A stretch of DNA of 64,000 nucleotides from Liolophura sinensis (GCF_032854445.1 NC_088298.1:6809504-6873503), one strand, 5' to 3'. Counted from the first letter of the stretch, positions 43,098 to 54,115 are shown. Notes: generated by a model from the sequence alone, not told the origin. A program made the numbers and translations.

Positions 43098-43490
43098 CTG
43101 AAGAAGAATAAAAAGGGAATTTTCGTTGGGACATAATCAAAACGTGGCGATCGTCTCAAGGATGGTAAATGAGTGCGCGATTTAAATAACAACAAATCAT
43201 AATTAATTTTCATGGGATACTGTAAATTAAGTGAAATAAAGTAATACAATGTGTTTTAATGAATTGTGACATGAGTTTACTTTACACAAATATGAACTAA
43301 ATGAAATAAATCTATATATACTTATACAATTGTGCAAACTCTGCAAAACCCCTGTACAACCCCTCAACAACTATCATATGGCTAAAGGAATCTGCATGAT
43401 TATATAGCTGAAGAAGAATAAAAAGGGAATTTCGTTAGGACATAATCAAAACGTGGCGATAGTCTCAAGGATGGTAAATGAGTGCGCGAT
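43098..43490. repeat. ~83-bp direct repeats inside gag
   Basis: The block ctgaagaagaataaaaaggg, gacataatcaaaacgtggcg, caaggatggtaaatgagtgc occurs at 43098-43178 and 43408-43490 with very few differences. About 230 bp of AT-rich sequence separate the two. Both lie between the two recognisable gag parts, so they mark a foreign insertion or a duplication event. Confidence 0.9.
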
Positions 43491-43679
43491 CCCACAATCC
43501 TTTGCTCTTGAAGTCACGCTGTCCCAAACACACGACCACTCATTCCTTATGTTACTCATTACAGGTTATGAAAAATACTAACAGAAAATTGTGCCACAAT
43601 GATAGTTAACCAAAAAAAATGTTACAAAAGATGGTTACTTCACTGTGGTGAGACTGCATATGTATAAGGGGCCTCACAT

Positions 43680-44010
43680 GCCGATGACGAGGAGTCTGAA
43701 GATGCTACTGTTGTTATTAAGAAGTTTTGAGATCATTTTGCTTGGGAGAAACCAATGAAACTTACGAGCGCTACTGGTTTAACAAAAGAGCTCAGGAACC
43801 TATTGAAAAAACTGACAATTATGCAACCACTTTGCGTACCATAGCTAAAACCTGCAATTATGGGGCTCTGGAAGATGATGTAATCAGAGATGGGATTCTC
43901 GTCGGTATTGTGGATAATGTTAACAAGCGAAAACTGCTTCAGCAAACAGATCTCACACTACAAAGGTGCACAAATATTTGCCCAGCAAGTGAAACAGGTT
44001 AATTCTCCAG
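43680..44010 (+). pseudogene. gag middle region remnant
   Basis: The frame 43727-44002 includes NETYERYWFN, DNYATTLRTIAKTCNYGALE, then DVIRDGILVGI and KRKLLQQTDLTL. This is the capsid C-terminal-like region preceding the zinc knuckle in Ty3/Gypsy Gag. Just upstream, acidic codons (DDEESEDATVV) in another frame look like the preceding part after a frameshift near 43728. Confidence 0.75.
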
Positions 44011-44178
44011 GTTAAGGAAATGACCCAAGAGGAAGGACAGCTCATTGGCTGAAAAAGCCCAACCAGAAACAAACTCGAACCAGAAATAAACAAGGAGAAA
44101 GAAAACTGCTTGCATGTAAGTTTTGTGAATTGAAAGATATCTGGAAGCAGGAATCCTGTCCAGCCTAGGGGGAAAACT

Positions 44179-44220
44179 TGTGAGAATTGTGGGAGTGAAA
44201 ATCACTGTAGAGCAAAATGC
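44179..44220 (+). pseudogene. gag CCHC zinc knuckle remnant
   Basis: Codons from 44179 give CENCGSENHCRAKC, a perfect C-X2-C-X4-H-X4-C nucleocapsid knuckle that binds RNA in Gag proteins. It is the only knuckle seen. Stops lie on both sides in this frame (for example a TAG at about 44166), so the motif survives only as a fragment. Confidence 0.85.
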
Positions 44221-44384
44221 CCTCAGAAAACTGGCCAGAAAAAATCAGGAAATCGACGTTGTAAAGTCCACACTGTAGACGATGAGTATTGTAAAGATGA
44301 AGAATTTATTCTTACAGTGGAACTAGTTAACTCATTGGGAGACAGAACAGGCCAGAAGACAATTATTGAGAAAACACATTGAGA

Positions 44385-44720
44385 TTCAACTAGACAGAGG
44401 CTCGGCTGTAAATATTCTGCCATTAGCCCTCTACATTAATGTGTTCCGTGACTAAAAAATTGGACACCTTGAGACAGCAAATACAACGTTATTGATGTGC
44501 AACAAAACAACAACCAAGTCAGCTGGTAAAAGACATGTTAGTCTGCGAAACCCCAAGACTCTGAAGTAGTACAATGTTGAGTTTCTTGTGGTTGATGAAG
44601 AGGTCAAGACGATTCTCGGCTCGAATGCCATTAGGCAAATGGGACTGGTGACTGCGAACACCAAGAACATTCTAGCAAAGCCTCTTTCTGATGCAAACAG
44701 GTATGTGATCTCAAGGAAAT
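44385..44720 (+). pseudogene. aspartic protease remnant
   Basis: IQLDRGSAVNILP at about 44386-44424 is the retropepsin active-site loop, but the catalytic D-T/S-G reads D-R-G, which would abolish activity. Downstream VEFLVVDEEVKTILG and QMGLV match the later flap and helix region. In-frame stops occur near 44452 and 44567. Confidence 0.75.
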
Positions 44721-44779
44721 AACCTCGAAACCAGTTTTCACATTAAGACAGTTAAACCCCAACACTGAAGCTACCTATT

Positions 44780-45475
44780 ACCATTAAGGATAAAGTGAAA
44801 GCCGAATGGGGCAGGTTGACTGAACTTGACATTATTACTCCAACAGATACTCCTACTGACTGGATTTCATCTAAGGTGGTTGTAACCAAGCCATCTGAAA
44901 CATTGCGTCTCTCCAATGACCCTAAATCCCTGAATAAAGTTCCTCAGCGGAATCATTATCCAGCACCTGTAATGGACGATCTACTACCAGACCTGACCAA
45001 AGTTAGACTGTTCTCGACAACAGATGCGAAAAATGGATCTTGGCATATAAATCCAACTGAGAACAGCAGCTTCTTGGCTACCTTTAGGACACCATGGGAC
45101 CCCTACAGATAGAAACACATGTCTTTGGGGATCTCTCCAGCACCAGAGGAATTCCTGCGTCGTATGAATGAAGCTCTGAAGAATCTCAAAGGCACGAAAC
45201 CTCTTCACGATGATAAATCTTATTTATGGGGTCGGAGATACATATTAAGAAGCCATTCAAGATCATGGTGAGAAATTCCGTACACTGTTGAATAGATTCC
45301 GATAGATAAACATTAAACTCAACAAATCCAAGATTGAGTTCAAAAAGAAACAGATCAAGTACATGGGTCACATGATCACATATGATGGACAGCGAGTAGA
45401 TCCTGACAAAGTCAGTGCTATAGCAAACATGCCAACTCCTACAGACACGGCAGGAGTACAGAGACTACTTGGCAT
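44780..45475 (+). pseudogene. reverse transcriptase remnant
   Basis: The frame 44795-45112 has ITPTDTPTDWISSKVVVTKP, DPKSLNKVPQRNHYPAP and STTDAKNGSWHI, where the first catalytic Asp of RT (in the DAKNG motif) is kept. After a TAG at about 45110 come APEEFLRRMNEAL and a decayed active-site region in which YVDD is replaced by LHDDK, with a frameshift. IKYMGHMITYDGQRVDPDKV and LLGMVNYAQKFA complete the thumb and connection. The motif order identifies Ty3/Gypsy. It is inactive. Confidence 0.85.
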
Positions 45476-45519
45476 GGTTAATTATGCACAGAAGTTTGCT
45501 TCAGGACTTTCAAGCACCA

Positions 45520-46190
45520 TTGCTCCTCGGTGAGACCCATTCAGATCTGAAAATGCATTTCACTGGGACGACCAAGTACAGGGACAGATCAAGGGTATCC
45601 TTTTCGCCTCACCCGTCCTACAGCACTTCGATGCACTTCGATGTTCAACATGTGGATTAGGTGCGTGTATTCTACAAGAAGGACACTCGATAGCATATGC
45701 TTAGAGATCTCTTGCACGAATAGAAGTCAACAGAAGGAGTTATTTGCTGTTGTGTTTGGGATGGAGACATTTGAAAACTACATCTATGGCTGAAGTGTCT
45801 GCGTACAGAGTGACCACAAGACATTCGAAATCATATGCAAGAAAAATGCATTGAGTGCTCCGAAAAGACTATAGAATATGCTTCTTACACTACAGAAATA
45901 TGGCTTCGAAGTGGTGTACAAGAAAGGTGTGGAGATTATGTTGCAGACACCCTCAGCAGAGCGTCCTTGCCTCGCAAACTAAAGACATCTTTCATTTGGA
46001 CACTAGATCATCAGCTGAGGAGGAGAATCTTTTTGTCAGTGAAAATCCACTGAAACAAATTCAACAAGCCACTGACTCTGACACTACACTTGTAAAACCA
46101 ATCCAAGTTATCCTGAGCGGATGGCCTGAGCAAAAGGACCGCTTGAACCCTGTTGTGCAGGTGTATTTTCCATTCAGATAGATCCTGTCT
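45520..46190 (+). pseudogene. RNase H and linker remnant
   Basis: STCGLGACILQEGHSIAYA near 45645-45703 is the start of RNase H, but the first acidic residue of the usual CDAS-type motif is not visible. In another frame VQSDHKTFEIICKKNALSAP keeps the later catalytic Asp (gac at about 45811). LQKYGFEVVYKKG and ADTLSRASLP then mark the end of the domain. At least three frame changes are needed to follow it. Confidence 0.8.
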
Positions 46191-46311
46191 GTATAGAATG
46201 GTGTCATCATCAAGGGTGAACCAGTGACTATTCCCATTTCACTGCAACATGATCTCTCAAGAATTCACTCGTATATTGGTCATATTTTTCTTCAAGCACA
46301 TCGAAGAATTT

Positions 46312-46658
46312 GAGTGAGTGAGTGCTTGGGGTTTAACGTCGTACTCAACAATTTTTCAGTCATATGACGACGAAGGAATCATTAGTGTGCATGTACGTGT
46401 AATGTGCCTTCTTGTTGCAGGACGGATTTCCACCGCTCTTTTATTTAGTGCTGCTTCACTGAGACGACTTACCGAAGGCAAGTAAGCCGCCCCGCCCGAG
46501 CCATTATACTGATACGGGTCAACCTTCATGCTGAACGCCAAGCGAGGAAGTTACAACTTCCTCTTTTAAAGTTTTAGGTGTGACTCGATCAAGGATTGAT
46601 CCTGGATCTACCAGTCCCGAAGCGGACGCTCTACCAACTGTGCTATCCGGGCCGGTCA
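46312..46658 (-). mobile_element. SINE-A, full length, with target-site duplication
   Basis: This is the best SINE-A copy. On the minus strand the tRNA-like head reads ggcccggatagcacagttgg (A box), then gtagagcgtccgcttcggg and a B-box-like ggatcaatcc. The body with gaggaagttgtaacttcctc and a ctcactcactcaaa end follow. It is flanked by cgaagaattt at 46302-46311 and 46659-46668. It splits the zinc-binding region of the integrase relic, so the SINE is younger than the retroelement. Confidence 0.93.
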
Positions 46659-47024
46659 CGAAGAATTTGTTGCCAAATGCAGTATGTGCAGCACCTCCTA
46701 AAGCGATTAACAAAACCAGTATGTGCAGCACGTTGTAAAGCGAATAACTAAAGGAATCACCCATTTCTCATGAAATTCCCTTCCGTACTCGTCAGAAGAT
46801 TGCTACATTAAACTCAACAAATCCAAGATCCACATGCTGCTTGAATTCAACAAGTGATACTGGATAACTGTGGACTACTACTCAGATTTCTTTAAAGGGG
46901 GCACACTACATGACAAAACTACCAAGGCCGCCATTCCAAAACTGAAGGTTTATTTCGCACCCCACGGCATCCCAGAGGTTGTTGCTTCAGATAAGGGACC
47001 TCCATAAAACGGTTCTGACTTTAC

Positions 47025-47070
47025 AGACTACGAATGGTATACGAATGTCGGACATGACGCTTATATTCAA
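47025..47070 (-). repeat. family E terminus inside integrase
   Basis: It carries ggtatacgaatgtcggacat and gacgcttatattcaaa. It interrupts the conserved DNA that follows the second catalytic Asp motif. Confidence 0.7.
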
Positions 47071-47369
47071 AAGATTTTCTCAAGAGTATGATTTTGAGGA
47101 CGTTACAAGCTCACCTACTTATACTCCCACAGAAGGTCTGAAGTCTTCCCCAGCCCAACCACTGTTTGGAGGAAGAACCAGAACATTGTTGCCAACGTCA
47201 TCTAGGCTGCTTGAACCAAAGATTTCAGAAGCAGTACCCGAGAAACATGTATATGTTAAACAAGCCAAGTACTACAACAGAGCAGTTGAAAACCTATTTG
47301 TTATCAAGGATGGAAATGTTGTGCGAATCAAGCCAGAAGGACGAAAGGATGAAAGCAAGTCGACATAAC

Positions 47370-48185
47370 ACCCTACCAAATGAAAATAGAGGAAAAAAGT
47401 GTTCATAAAAAACATCCCCGCGTTCAACAGTGGTTAAAAATCCACCTGTTTTGCATGGCATAGCAAACCTAGACAGTGCAGCACAGTGTCTGATAACCTG
47501 CTGTGGACGACTTCTTCGAAACCTGTTGTGGACGACTTCTTCGCAAACCCGTGTATGTAGCAGACTAATCTTGTGCGTACATAATTTCATTTTGCGGTCA
47601 GATCTTTACAGAGATTACAATGAAGGATTATTTTTTTTCTCAGTGTGGTGTTGGAACTGAACTGCATTGTGGTTAAACAAGGACAAACAACATTTAAAGT
47701 TAACTGGACATTCTCAAATCACTTTTTATTTCGCGTTATCCTCCGAGTTTCATTTGTTTAATCGTACATGAGCGATTAAATTTAATGGAAGGACAGCAGT
47801 CAAACTTGTTTGTTATGAAAAGAGGGATTTAACCAAATGCCTATCATGTAAAGAAAGAATAGTCTCCCCTGAGTGGCCCTGTATCCATACCCAAATAAAT
47901 GTATTCCATATACACCGCATAGTTTTTACCCGAACCTCTTTTCAATGCCATGTTGTTTTGAACTCCTGTCAGTGTCAATAACTAAGGTGCCTGTCGACAT
48001 TTGTAAAGTTGAACCTGATTGGGACGTGAATTATGCATGTTTATCAAGGGAAGTTAAAGGGTTTGAAGAATTAATATGGCTCAGTGAATGAAAGTAGGTG
48101 GTGTTGGACATCGCTGGCTTGATTAAATGAAGATGGAATAAATGGGATATTAAATGTACCTAACCATATCAGAACATATGCTATC
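47370..48185. other. retroelement 3' remnant and unclassified sequence
   Basis: A 24-bp unit with tgtggacgacttcttcg is duplicated at 47502-47545. The candidate LTR start lies at 47848. The 72-codon frame 47873-48091 has no domain. Confidence 0.45.
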
Positions 48186-48189
48186 CTAA

Positions 48190-48495
48190 TCCTCCCGGGA
48201 CGGTAGATCCAGAATCAGTCCTGGGTCTGGCCGCACCTAAGACCTCAAAAGAGGAAGCTGTAACTTACTCGCTTAGCGTTCAGCATGAAGGGGATAGTGC
48301 AACGACAGATTGGCCCGTTTCAGTTGAACGTCTCGGGCGAGCAGTTAGTCGTCTCAGTGAAGGAGCACTAGATGAAAGAGCAGTGAAAATCCGTCCTGCA
48401 AAATGGAGGCACATTACTTACACTCTAGGGATTGCTAAAAAAAATGGTAAGTACGAGGCTACACCCCAAGAACTCGCTCACTCACTCCTAACACT
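48190..48495 (+). mobile_element. SINE-A, nearly full length
   Basis: It starts in the tRNA-like head (ggacggtagatccagaatca) and runs through ttcagcatgaaggggatagt and aatccgtcctgcaaaatgga to actcgctcactcactcc. The A-box part is missing. Confidence 0.85.
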
Positions 48496-48499
48496 CCCA

Positions 48500-48865
48500 T
48501 ATACATGTATTTATACTCTCTCAGGCCCTTGTCTCGCTGCGTTATCTGACATCCAACAGTTAACACATAGAACGTAAGTGAACTCTGACTGGTTCATTGA
48601 CACCCGCATGTTGCGTTGTTTACACACTGCAGAACAACGAATGACTGAGCACTTGTCAAGCCTCAAAGAGCACATCAATTATCACTGTCGTCATGTCGAT
48701 GTTGTTGTTATATTTAAACATTTTCAAGGTTCCCTTAGAGGCCTGCGCGCTAAAGGTCAACCAACAAAAGACAGTATGGAGTTTTATCTTGTGTATGTAT
48801 GTTTGAGTTTTTACGTCGTCATTTTCAGTCACAAGACCACGCGAAATCATTAGGTATATGTACAT
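48500..48865. other. no recognisable feature
   Basis: A 91-codon frame at 48578-48853 has no domain or repeat match. Confidence 0.4.
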
Positions 48866-48869
48866 ATCC

Positions 48870-49128
48870 TTGACCATTAAGCGCCTTATAACAAAACGGT
48901 GTAGTCATTACGCGAGTAATATATCCCGTAGCTTAAGCGCCTTTTGACAGTGTATATAAAAAGATCTGCAAACAAATGGTTAGTCATTATCCGAGTAATA
49001 TTTACTGCACCTTAATCGCCTTATGACAGTATACAAAAGAGCGCCTTATATAAAAGAACTACGGACAAATGGTATAGTCATTACCCGTAATACTTCCCGT
49101 AGCTTAAGTGCCTTATGACAAAATTACA
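48870..49128. repeat. ~80-94-bp tandem repeat, 3 units
   Basis: tagtcattacgcgagtaata with cccgtagcttaagcgccttt recurs starting near 48902, 48981 and 49075. The spacers are unequal because gcgccttatataaaa is partly duplicated. Confidence 0.85.
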
Positions 49129-49305
49129 TTAACCCTATTGTTCGTATTATTAAACAATGTATTTAGTCTTCTGTCGGCTTCTAATACAGAAGATACCATT
49201 TTAAAGTGAAGCTGGTCTTCTCAACACCACATTTACAGATTGGACATGTTCTATTCTTGTGAAGCATTTTATTGAATCTCTCTAAATGAACTGTGAAACT
49301 CGCTT

Positions 49306-49650
49306 TACCAACTAAATTTTAGGTCAGTGACGTCTAATAAATTTAAAAAAAAAAACATTCCTTTAAATTTTTTACTGAATTCTGATTAAGCCGTGGAGAT
49401 GGGGGTTTAACCTCAACTGGTGTCAATTCTGATTAAGCCCTGGAGATGGGGGTTTAACCTCAACTGGTGTCAATTCTGATTAAGCCCTGGAGATGGGGGT
49501 TTAACCTCAACTGGTGTCAATTCTGATTAAGCCATGGAGATGGGGTTTAACCTCAACTGGTGTCAATTCTGATTAAGCCATGGAGATGGGGGTTTAACCT
49601 CAACTGGTGTCAATTTTACCTGTATTTAAATATTATGGACTAACTCAAAA
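49306..49650 (+). repeat. family D with internal 47-bp expansion
   Basis: The D blocks taggtcagtgacgtctaata and tttttactgaattctgatta enter a tandem array (49378-49616). The D sequence beyond the array (gcatttacatgaaca) is not retained. Confidence 0.7.
49378..49616. repeat. 47-bp minisatellite, 5 units
   Basis: Units of aattctgattaagccctgga plus gatgggggtttaacctcaac and tggtgtc, almost identical to each other. The unit contains the D block ctgattaagccatgg. Confidence 0.95.
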
Positions 49651-49844
49651 TCTGACAAGGAGTTTCAGTCTGATTAATTTTCGACATCTATCGTGTAATC
49701 TCCTCATTTTTTACAACGACTACTTTCAGTTATCTGTCCTATAATTTTCTGGGTGCAGGTGCTGGTAGCTTCGATTCTGTTTTCTAAAGCATGTCCAAAC
49801 TCCTTTTTTATACAGTAACTTTTTATACACTCGAATCAAGTATT

Positions 49845-50230
49845 TGTATACCACGTGTCAACCAAAATGGACGTTGTGGGTCAATAATCGCAAATCCAAT
49901 TCCCAAAAAAGACGTCTAACATAAACCACCAAAGAGCTAAAAAAGTATATCAAGTACGAAATTAGGTCCAAATCATGCAAAGAGAAGCAGTCAGCAGTTT
50001 TCATTGATTTTGGAAAGGCATAAGGAATGTTCTAGACGACTGAGTGAAATTCAAAATTTTAAACCGCATACAATACTAGTATCTAATATGTAAAACATGT
50101 ATCTCAGTTGCGCTTTGATTGCAACTGTTCGTGAATCCAACGTGGCCATCTAATTCAACATGATGAATATACAGCCCCTAGCCCCGGGTTTAGTGCAATT
50201 AAATACAGCCATGAAGTAGAGTCCCAGAGA
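49845..50230 (+). repeat. family E, long copy
   Basis: It carries ttgtataccacgtgtcaacc, gggtcaataatcgcaaatcc, ctcagttgcgctttgattgc, ccatctaattcaacatgatg and cccctagccccgggtttagt, and ends near gccatgaag. Confidence 0.8.
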
Positions 50231-50439
50231 TTCTGGACGCTCAGTCCATTCTTAACTACAGAAGCATTATACTCATAATATCTCCCGCGTATGCTTGTCC
50301 CTTTTAAACCGACAATAGTAACAACTGATAGCCTTTACGGGGATATCTGGGAGCTAATATTTTTAAAAACTTAAGCCAGTTCCTTATACGTTTGATAACC
50401 GATTTAAAAAAAAACAGATGTAATAGACCACTTCTAGAT
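50231..50439. other. no recognisable feature
   Basis: A short unassigned stretch between E and SINE-B. Confidence 0.4.
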
Positions 50440-50620
50440 TTGAGTTCAAGCCCAGTTCAAGCTGGCTTCCTATTCCACCATAAGTGGGAAGGTCTTCCAG
50501 CAACCTGTGAATGGTAGTGGGTTTCCACCTGGCGCTGCATGGTTTTCACCCAATATAATGCTGACTGTCGTCCGTATAAGTAAAATATTCTTGATTATAC
50601 GGCATAAACACTAATCTTCG
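50440..50620 (+). mobile_element. SINE-B, head truncated
   Basis: It starts at the B-box region gagttcaagcccagttcaag and ends at tatacggcataaacactaat. Confidence 0.8.
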
Positions 50621-50834
50621 GTGGGAGACAACCGGTCACGCCAATGTGGCGATAACAACATTTAATATCAAACAAGGTGATTCTGTACCGTTCAAATGTT
50701 TTAAACAGTCGAATGCTGTGTTGTGATGTTGATAAAGCCAGTAGATACGAAGGAAAGTTTCTCATCCATCGCATTATTGTGACAAGACTTTGTGTAAGCG
50801 TCCTGTTTATCCGATATTATGTAAGTTAAAAGAC

Positions 50835-51045
50835 ATCAGCATGGAGAGTAAAACTAGAGAAGCGACGATCGTGTGATAGTTGACAAATGACCATGCATAA
50901 CAGATTCGACCTCGTGTCATTTTACCGGAGTTACGGTTTTATTGTGAATGTTCATGTAGATGCTTGATGTGTCAAATTCTACGTCCCATATCACCATGAG
51001 TTAAGCAGAATTTAGGTAATAAAGAAAACAGTAATTTCAAGACAC
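50835..51045 (-). repeat. family D copy
   Basis: It carries catcagcatggagagtaaaa, ccggagttacggttttattg and ccatgagttaagcagaattt in minus-strand order. Confidence 0.75.
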
Positions 51046-52370
51046 CCCCTGGCGTGTGTTAGTCACGCTTTAACGACACTGCCACTCTAATTTATGACTA
51101 TACGTTGACGTAATGCCTCGGAGTAAACTGAGAACAGATATAGAATGTGTGGGCGATTCGATGACACCTCTAGCTATCAATCGGAAGAAAAACAGATCTC
51201 TTACCTGTAAACCAGATTATTCTTGTCTAGACAGGATATCAAATCTTTTCAATTGAATAATTTTTAAGATCTTTATATTCACAGCCCCTCTTCTTGTTTT
51301 CAGTACAAATATATATGTTTTATTATGTACTGAACGTACATTAAAGTATTGATAAAGCATCGGTATCTATTCTTAGTCATGTGTATCAAACATTTCCGAT
51401 AGCTTAGCTATGGTTTTATGTTGGAATTTCTACCTAAGGCAATAACGAATCGAGAGTCAGAGTATTAAGTATAAGAAAACACCACTTCATGCAACACATG
51501 CTATAATATTCGTATAAAGCTTTGTTATTGTTTCTGGTTAGAACTGGGGTATGTTAGTAAATTTCAGTTCTGTTCAGTTTTCATTGTGATTTGAAGATGT
51601 CGTGCACACTTCATCGTGTTTTTCTAAATTGTAAAATAAGTCAATAACAACATTTTTGATGACTTGCCTCCATACACGACATCTGCTTTTCACAGTGACC
51701 AATTTTGCCATCCAATTATTTGAATATTTTTATATTATTATATGGACAGCTCAACATGGCGTAAATTATATTTCCAGTAAAAAAAAAAATTTGAGATGCT
51801 CTTAGTACAAATTCTTTTCTTTCTCCAAGAAATACAAGTTTATATGAAGATTATATAAAAGTGAAGACGAAATGCTTTTATATCTTTTATTGCTGTACAA
51901 CATTGCTGAAATTATAACATGAAATTTTATATATTGCAAATAACTACAGACCTTTCAATGTTTAAACATGAATTGCTGTAAACTGCGAACTGTATTTGAC
52001 ACATATGTTATTTTACACGCTTATGTCTTTCCGACATCTATGGAAACAGCTGAGTACTTCTTCGTCCAAGCAACTGTCCGTTAGTGGTTATGTATCAAGA
52101 AGTCCCAAAGACCAGTTTCATCAGTGATATTAACCACCCCAAAATATAAATATGCAAAATTTGACAGTTAAATGCTGTTGTATCAGATGATGGCCTGAAC
52201 TGTGATTTGGAATCTTTATTTTTTACGGCACATTATTATATTTTAACGTTCTGCCTTCAGGCTCTACGAGTATACCATTCAACAATGATAAGATCGGGTT
52301 TAAATATTAAAGGTTTTCATACTTAACTTGTCCTTTGATAAATTACAGTTTGAAAACCATACTGGATTGG
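51046..52370. other. AT-rich, no recognisable gene
   Basis: About 1.3 kb with no frame above 60 codons. A block near 52190-52210 (cagatgatggcctgaactgt) resembles the inverse of 35025-35055, hinting at one more dispersed repeat. Confidence 0.45.
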
Positions 52371-52374
52371 TGGA

Positions 52375-52592
52375 AAATCACCTGTCTCCACCAATATGGT
52401 GTGCATATTTGTATGTCACACATGTGAAAGTTCATCAGTTCCTTGCCAAAGGCAAGTCCTTTACCCCGGGCGCTATTATATCCTTCACCCATAAAAGCTA
52501 CCACTATAGTATAGGAGAAAAATTCTGAGAAGACCGCTAAAAATCATTAGGGCGTTAAACAAAAATCGATTAAATAAATAAAGAAATAAATG
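52375..52592 (+). mobile_element. SINE-F body and tail
   Basis: It carries gtatgtcacacatgtgaaag, ttcatcagttccttgccaaa, cctttaccccgggcgctatt, tagggcgttaaacaaaaatc and an aaataaataaag tail. The arrangement (body, xxcgttaaacaxxaatc end, A-rich tail) parallels SINE-B but the body differs. The 66-codon frame 52328-52528 is a shadow. Confidence 0.6.
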
Positions 52593-53595
52593 CATAACAA
52601 ATATGACGCAGTGTTTTGTTTTAATTTGCTGACAGTGAATTAATTTACTTCAGTGAATTAACCTTCGTTACATAAGTCATATGTTTTGTTGCTGATTTAA
52701 TCATAATTATCGCGCTTATTATAATATTAATTTGAGAATGTTATACACTAGATTTTTCTTTCGGTCCCGCTTACGTGGAAAATGTCAACTTATATAAATT
52801 CATCTAAAGCGACGCACCCTCCAAAGGGACCGTTCGCTGCCAGGCAAATTTTTTTTTTTTTTTTTTTTTGCACGATGACTAGTTGTTTTCGATTTTTTTG
52901 CAAGCTATGTGTTATGAATGGCGTTATAATGTGCTCGTGCGAGGGAAATGACGTCTTACTAAGAGAGACCCTTCGAGGTAGATCTAGAGTGGGGGCAGCA
53001 ATTAAGGTGGTAGAAGGAATGACATCCCTGAAACACACCACTGATCATTGTTCAAAGGTCTTGAAAACGAGTTAAAATCTCTATCCAACAAAGCAAAAAA
53101 AAAATTGATTAGGACCAAAGTACTCTGTACTCTGAACATTTGTATGTCGAAGAATGATGAGTCAACATAGTATGAAGAACCTGGTACATCATAGGCATGT
53201 TGTGTTAATTAGTTTAGAGTTGTTTGTTGAAAATAGGCAAGGATTTTAAGCGAAATGTTGAATTTACATAAGAAAGGAAAATTCTTGTCTTATTATTGTC
53301 TTATTGAGTTCGCTTCTGGCAATATTGCCAGTTGCTAAAAGATCATTAATCCCCGAAAGAAACAATTCAGCGAAAAGTCGGTTTTTTTATGGGTAAGGAG
53401 AAAATGCGTGATAAATCATTTTGGCAAATTAATCTTTATTCTGAGACAGTTCCACGTATTACTTTCACAAATTTATTAAGAATTATCCCGTCATCCCGTC
53501 GAAGACAAATGCAAATCCAACATGAAAACGTGGGCAGTGTTCGTCGCTCTAGAAACACGTGTCATTAATAACATGAAAGTAACATCGCTGGAATA
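52593..53595. other. unclassified, with poly-T of about 20
   Basis: A T-run of about 20 lies at 52849-52869. The 97-codon frame 52782-53075 passes through it, reading a poly-Phe stretch, and is not credible as a gene. Confidence 0.45.
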
Positions 53596-53601
53596 CATTA
53601 T

Positions 53602-53735
53602 ATATTTATTTATTTATTTATTTATTTGAATAGTGTTTCAGGCAGTGCTCAAGTATATTTCACTTAAACGACGGCGGCCAGCATTATGGTAGGAGGAAAC
53701 CGGGCTCTGAAAGTCACCACCATCCGCTTGTTGCC
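53602..53735 (-). mobile_element. SINE-B tail half
   Basis: It carries tttatttatttatttgaata, gtgctcaagtatatttcact and cggccagcattatggtagga. Confidence 0.85.
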
Positions 53736-53940
53736 TTTGGACTACAAGCGTTACATTTCTCTTTATCCTAAAGTTTAAGTCAAAACTCAAAATTTTCCCC
53801 CTTATACTACAGTAGTCGGAGTTATTTATATAACGCCATAACGAAGATTGTTTTGACTTGTACATAGGCGGTAAGTTTTATGGGGGCATGAGTGACAAGT
53901 GGAGATCACGGTTACTAACGGATTTTACAAGGTGTCACAT
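53736..53940. other. no recognisable gene
   Basis: A block ttttgacttgtacataggcg at about 53851 recurs near 37470. Otherwise unassigned. Confidence 0.4.
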
Positions 53941-53944
53941 TGTT

Positions 53945-54115
53945 TTAATGTTATTGAATGTTAGATGACATAACAGCAAATCATTTTCAGTAATTCTAGA
54001 CCATTAACGTCTAATAAATTGCAATTTCAAATAAAATATCACTGCATTTTATTTACCTATTCCCGCATATGCCACGGTGCTAGGGGGCATGCAATTTGCC
54101 ACTATTAAGCATTTA
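53945..54115 (+). repeat. family D left half
   Basis: It carries gatgacataacagcaaatca, tctagaccattaacgtctaa and atgccacggtgctagggggc, and is cut by a SINE-B at about 54113. Confidence 0.75.

Larger units (their letters stand above)
46240..47368 (+). pseudogene. integrase remnant, twice interrupted
   Basis: After the SINE, EEFVAKCSMC (zinc-binding end) is seen, then ITVDYYSDFF with the first catalytic Asp, TTKAAIPKLKVYF and HGIPEVVASDKGPP with the second Asp. An E-end fragment of about 45 bp (about 47025-47070) follows, then YDFEDVTSSPTY. The region with the third catalytic residue (Glu) is deleted, because sequence jumps to PTEGLKSSPAQPLFGGRTRT and QAKYYNRAVENL. The last frame (46979-47368) is the longest piece. 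Confidence 0.8.
42300..47890 (+). mobile_element. Ty3/Gypsy relic 2 (gag to integrase, inactive)
   Basis: The domains appear in the standard Ty3/Gypsy order of gag, zinc knuckle, protease, RT, RNase H and integrase. All are broken by stops, frameshifts and insertions (SINE-A at 46312-46658, an E-end fragment near 47025-47070, foreign sequence inside gag). A similar block of about 43 bp (tgtaaagaaaggataatctc and tgtaaagaaagaatagtctc) at 42312 and 47848 may mark the starts of the two decayed LTRs, but it is too short to prove them. Intact relatives carry one or two long frames of about 1000-1500 codons. The longest frame here is about 130 codons. Confidence 0.8.

Noticed and set aside
42300-47890. 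intact endogenous retrovirus with envelope
   Set aside because: No envelope-like frame follows the integrase, all pol domains are broken, and key catalytic residues are changed or missing.
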